Shown here: positions 62,793 through 64,000 of the stretch, piece by piece | How the letters are laid out: every line of letters starts with the position of its first letter | How positions within the stretch are numbered: the stretch's first letter is position 1 | Origin: Natrinema sp. HArc-T2 | GTDB taxonomy: Archaea; Halobacteriota; Halobacteria; Halobacteriales; Natrialbaceae | Assembly (NCBI RefSeq): GCF_041821085.1 | Contig: NZ_JBGUAZ010000001.1 | Coordinates: 744,001-808,000, forward strand | Length of the DNA stretch: 64,000 nt | Reading direction: 5' to 3' | Program-made: the position numbers and the translations under genes | The notes under the pieces: model-generated | What the model saw: the letters and a program-made list of their open reading frames with translations, nothing else | Databases searched by the model: none | What the model was told of the DNA's origin: nothing

Positions 62793-63815
62793 CTAGAACC
62801 CGAGTGCGGTCGCGACCGAGAGCCCGCTTGCAAGCGCACCGAGCAGATAGCCGCCGATCGCACCGCCGTTGAGCAGCGGCAAGCCTGCGTGGGGTCGGCC
62901 TTTGAGGACCATGTACATGAGCACGAGCAGGCCGGCGATCGTTCCCACCAGCGCGCCGAGTGCGGGCAGGTTCAGCGCGATCAGCGGCACTGCAATCGCT
63001 CTGGCCTCGAGGAAGTATGCGGCGCTGGCGACGAGAACCGACGGGATAACGGCGTCGCCGAGACCGATAAACAGCGCGTCGCGCTCGAGGGCACCCGCGT
63101 CGTCAGCAGCACTATCGTCGGTGTCGGGGTCGGTGCCGCCGTCGGCAGCGCTCGCGTCGGTCTCGCGGTCGTCCTCGAGCACGTCGTCGGTGCTGCCGTC
63201 GGCGAGGTAGGAATAGGACAGCGTCATCGGGACGACGAGGACGACGGGGATCTTGAGGTCCATGACGCCTTCGGCGAGATCGAGCATGTGTTCGGTGCCG
63301 TAGACGCTGATAGCGTCGTAGACGGCAAGCACCGCGAGTAACAGCAGCGCTGGCAGCAAGCCGAAGCTGATTCCAAACAAGGCAGCGGCACCGGCACCCA
63401 TCACGACACCCGTCGTATCGATAACGTACCACTCGGGATATAACAGGAGCGCCGCGCCGACGGCGAGCGCGACGACAATCGCGAGCGCGTCGGCCACACC
63501 CGCAGCGAGCGGCGGCACGAGCAGTGCCGGCACGAGTTCGGCGAAGACGTACCACGAGATCATCACGCTGACGCCGACGATCAGCAGTCGGATGAGCCAC
63601 TCGAGGTCGTACTTGAACGCCGCGAGCATCAGCCCGGTCGCGACGAGCATCACCCCGAAGTAGAGAACGCTGTTCGTCGGGTTCTGAGGGTCTTCGACGG
63701 CTTGCCGACCCGATTCGTTGAAGGGCTCGACCAGCGCCAGCGCACCGAGCTGGACGCCGAGAAAGAGCAGGACCGTCGTGCCGACGGCGACGAGGACCCG
63801 CGTCCGATCGTTCAT
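62793..63815 (-). CDS. Presenilin/signal-peptide-peptidase-type intramembrane aspartyl protease (A22, PSH)
   Basis: 340 residues, nine hydrophobic segments. Catalytic aspartates Asp167 in AVYDAISVYGTEHM and Asp254 in FIGLGDAVIPS, and the C-terminal PLL motif (GLPLLNG) are all present. A variable acidic cytosolic loop (205-243) separates the two. Archaeal homologues cleave single-span membrane proteins and are structural models for presenilin. ATG at 63815; a TATA-like ccaatagg is ~27 bp upstream. gar1 lies upstream on the same strand. Confidence 0.88.
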   Translation of the reverse strand: MNDRTRVLVAVGTTVLLFLGVQLGALALVEPFNESGRQAVEDPQNPTNSVLYFGVMLVATGLMLAAFKYDLEWLIRLLIVGVSVMISWYVFAELVPALLVPPLAAGVADALAIVVALAVGAALLLYPEWYVIDTTGVVMGAGAAALFGISFGLLPALLLLAVLAVYDAISVYGTEHMLDLAEGVMDLKIPVVLVVPMTLSYSYLADGSTDDVLEDDRETDASAADGGTDPDTDDSAADDAGALERDALFIGLGDAVIPSVLVASAAYFLEARAIAVPLIALNLPALGALVGTIAGLLVLMYMVLKGRPHAGLPLLNGGAIGGYLLGALASGLSVATALGF

Positions 63816-63924
63816 GTCGCGGCGTTTGCACCCCGCTCCTATTGGCTTTTCCACTCCGCGGTCACGAGACGCGACCACGGCTGACGGAGTCGATGAGAAG
63901 AGGCCGACACCGCCGGAAACGTGG

Positions 63925-64000
63925 CTACCGCGCGTACAGCGTCGAACTCACCAGCGACGGCAGGTGGACGTCGTCGTCCGTCGTCACCGCCAGATACGGT
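63925..64000 (-). CDS. gar1: H/ACA ribonucleoprotein subunit Gar1, 3' end (cut by window edge)
   Basis: The final 24 residues (PYLAVTTDDDVHLPSLVSSTLYAR) precede a TAG at 63927-63925. The P-Y-x-A-V-T and LYAR end is typical of haloarchaeal Gar1, which supports pseudouridylation guide RNPs. Only the end is visible, so the assignment is moderate. Confidence 0.6.
   Translation of the reverse strand, partial: PYLAVTTDDDVHLPSLVSSTLYAR

Overview
The window is a piece of a haloarchaeal chromosome, most likely Natrialbaceae (Haloterrigena/Natrinema-like). The proteins are strongly acidic, GC is high with a marked third-position bias, and CTCGAG (Leu-Glu) is very frequent. Many starts are leaderless, with a TATA-like box about 27 nt upstream. 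Archaeal markers include RpoL, Dph2, GatC/GatA, Gar1, an actin-like protein, HTH_10 and HalX proteins and a presenilin-type protease. I see no rRNA, tRNA, CRISPR array or complete insertion sequence.

Layout, left to right. 1-4.5 kb: purL (partial), two divergent OsmC paralogues, a PHP hydrolase coupled to an asparagine-synthase-like amidotransferase, a cupin. 4.5-10 kb: a Mrp/ApbC Fe-S carrier, then a translationally coupled operon for a PsrB/PsrC-like membrane redox module without a catalytic subunit, with an HTH_10 regulator upstream. 10-11.6 kb: an alpha/beta hydrolase between two MITE-like elements, and a 41-residue zinc-finger protein. 11.7-17.4 kb: gatC-gatA, an FNT transporter, an HTH regulator, an NRDE protein and a BCCT transporter. 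17.4-26.6 kb: a menaquinone cluster transcribed menF-menD-menB-(P19-like lipoprotein)-menA-menC-menE, preceded by a sulfite-oxidase-like protein.

27-45 kb is mostly housekeeping and small conserved haloarchaeal genes: an RHH protein, hisF, a zinc-ribbon membrane protein, rpoL, a rhomboid protease, a METTL5-like methylase, an actin-like ATPase, a large membrane protein with a disordered tail, a receiver-HalX protein, dph2, an HTH protein, an MBL hydrolase, an extremely acidic coiled-coil protein followed by a degenerate HisG-like protein, then an MBL lactonase overlapping an iron-dependent alcohol dehydrogenase. 45.3-48.5 kb is the most accessory-looking stretch: a 52-residue AT-rich ORF, a tyrosine recombinase overlapping its upstream partner gene, and 1.5 kb without a convincing gene that carries a 108-bp perfect-ended palindromic element.

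48.5-64 kb: two paralogous operons of paired PH-domain membrane proteins flank a zinc-finger gene, a CNNM/CBS protein, UspA and fumarase; then an enoyl-CoA hydratase, an Nfu-BolA pair, two PAS histidine kinases around cysS, a third MITE-like element, a presenilin-like protease and the 3' end of gar1.

The strongest functional theme is respiration and its cofactors: menaquinone synthesis, a quinone-linked Fe-S/NrfD module, Fe-S carriers (Mrp, Nfu, BolA) and fumarase. The most unusual sequence-level observation is a short palindromic element family. In two of its three copies the neighbouring gene ends exactly 15 nt inside the element, in the same reading phase.
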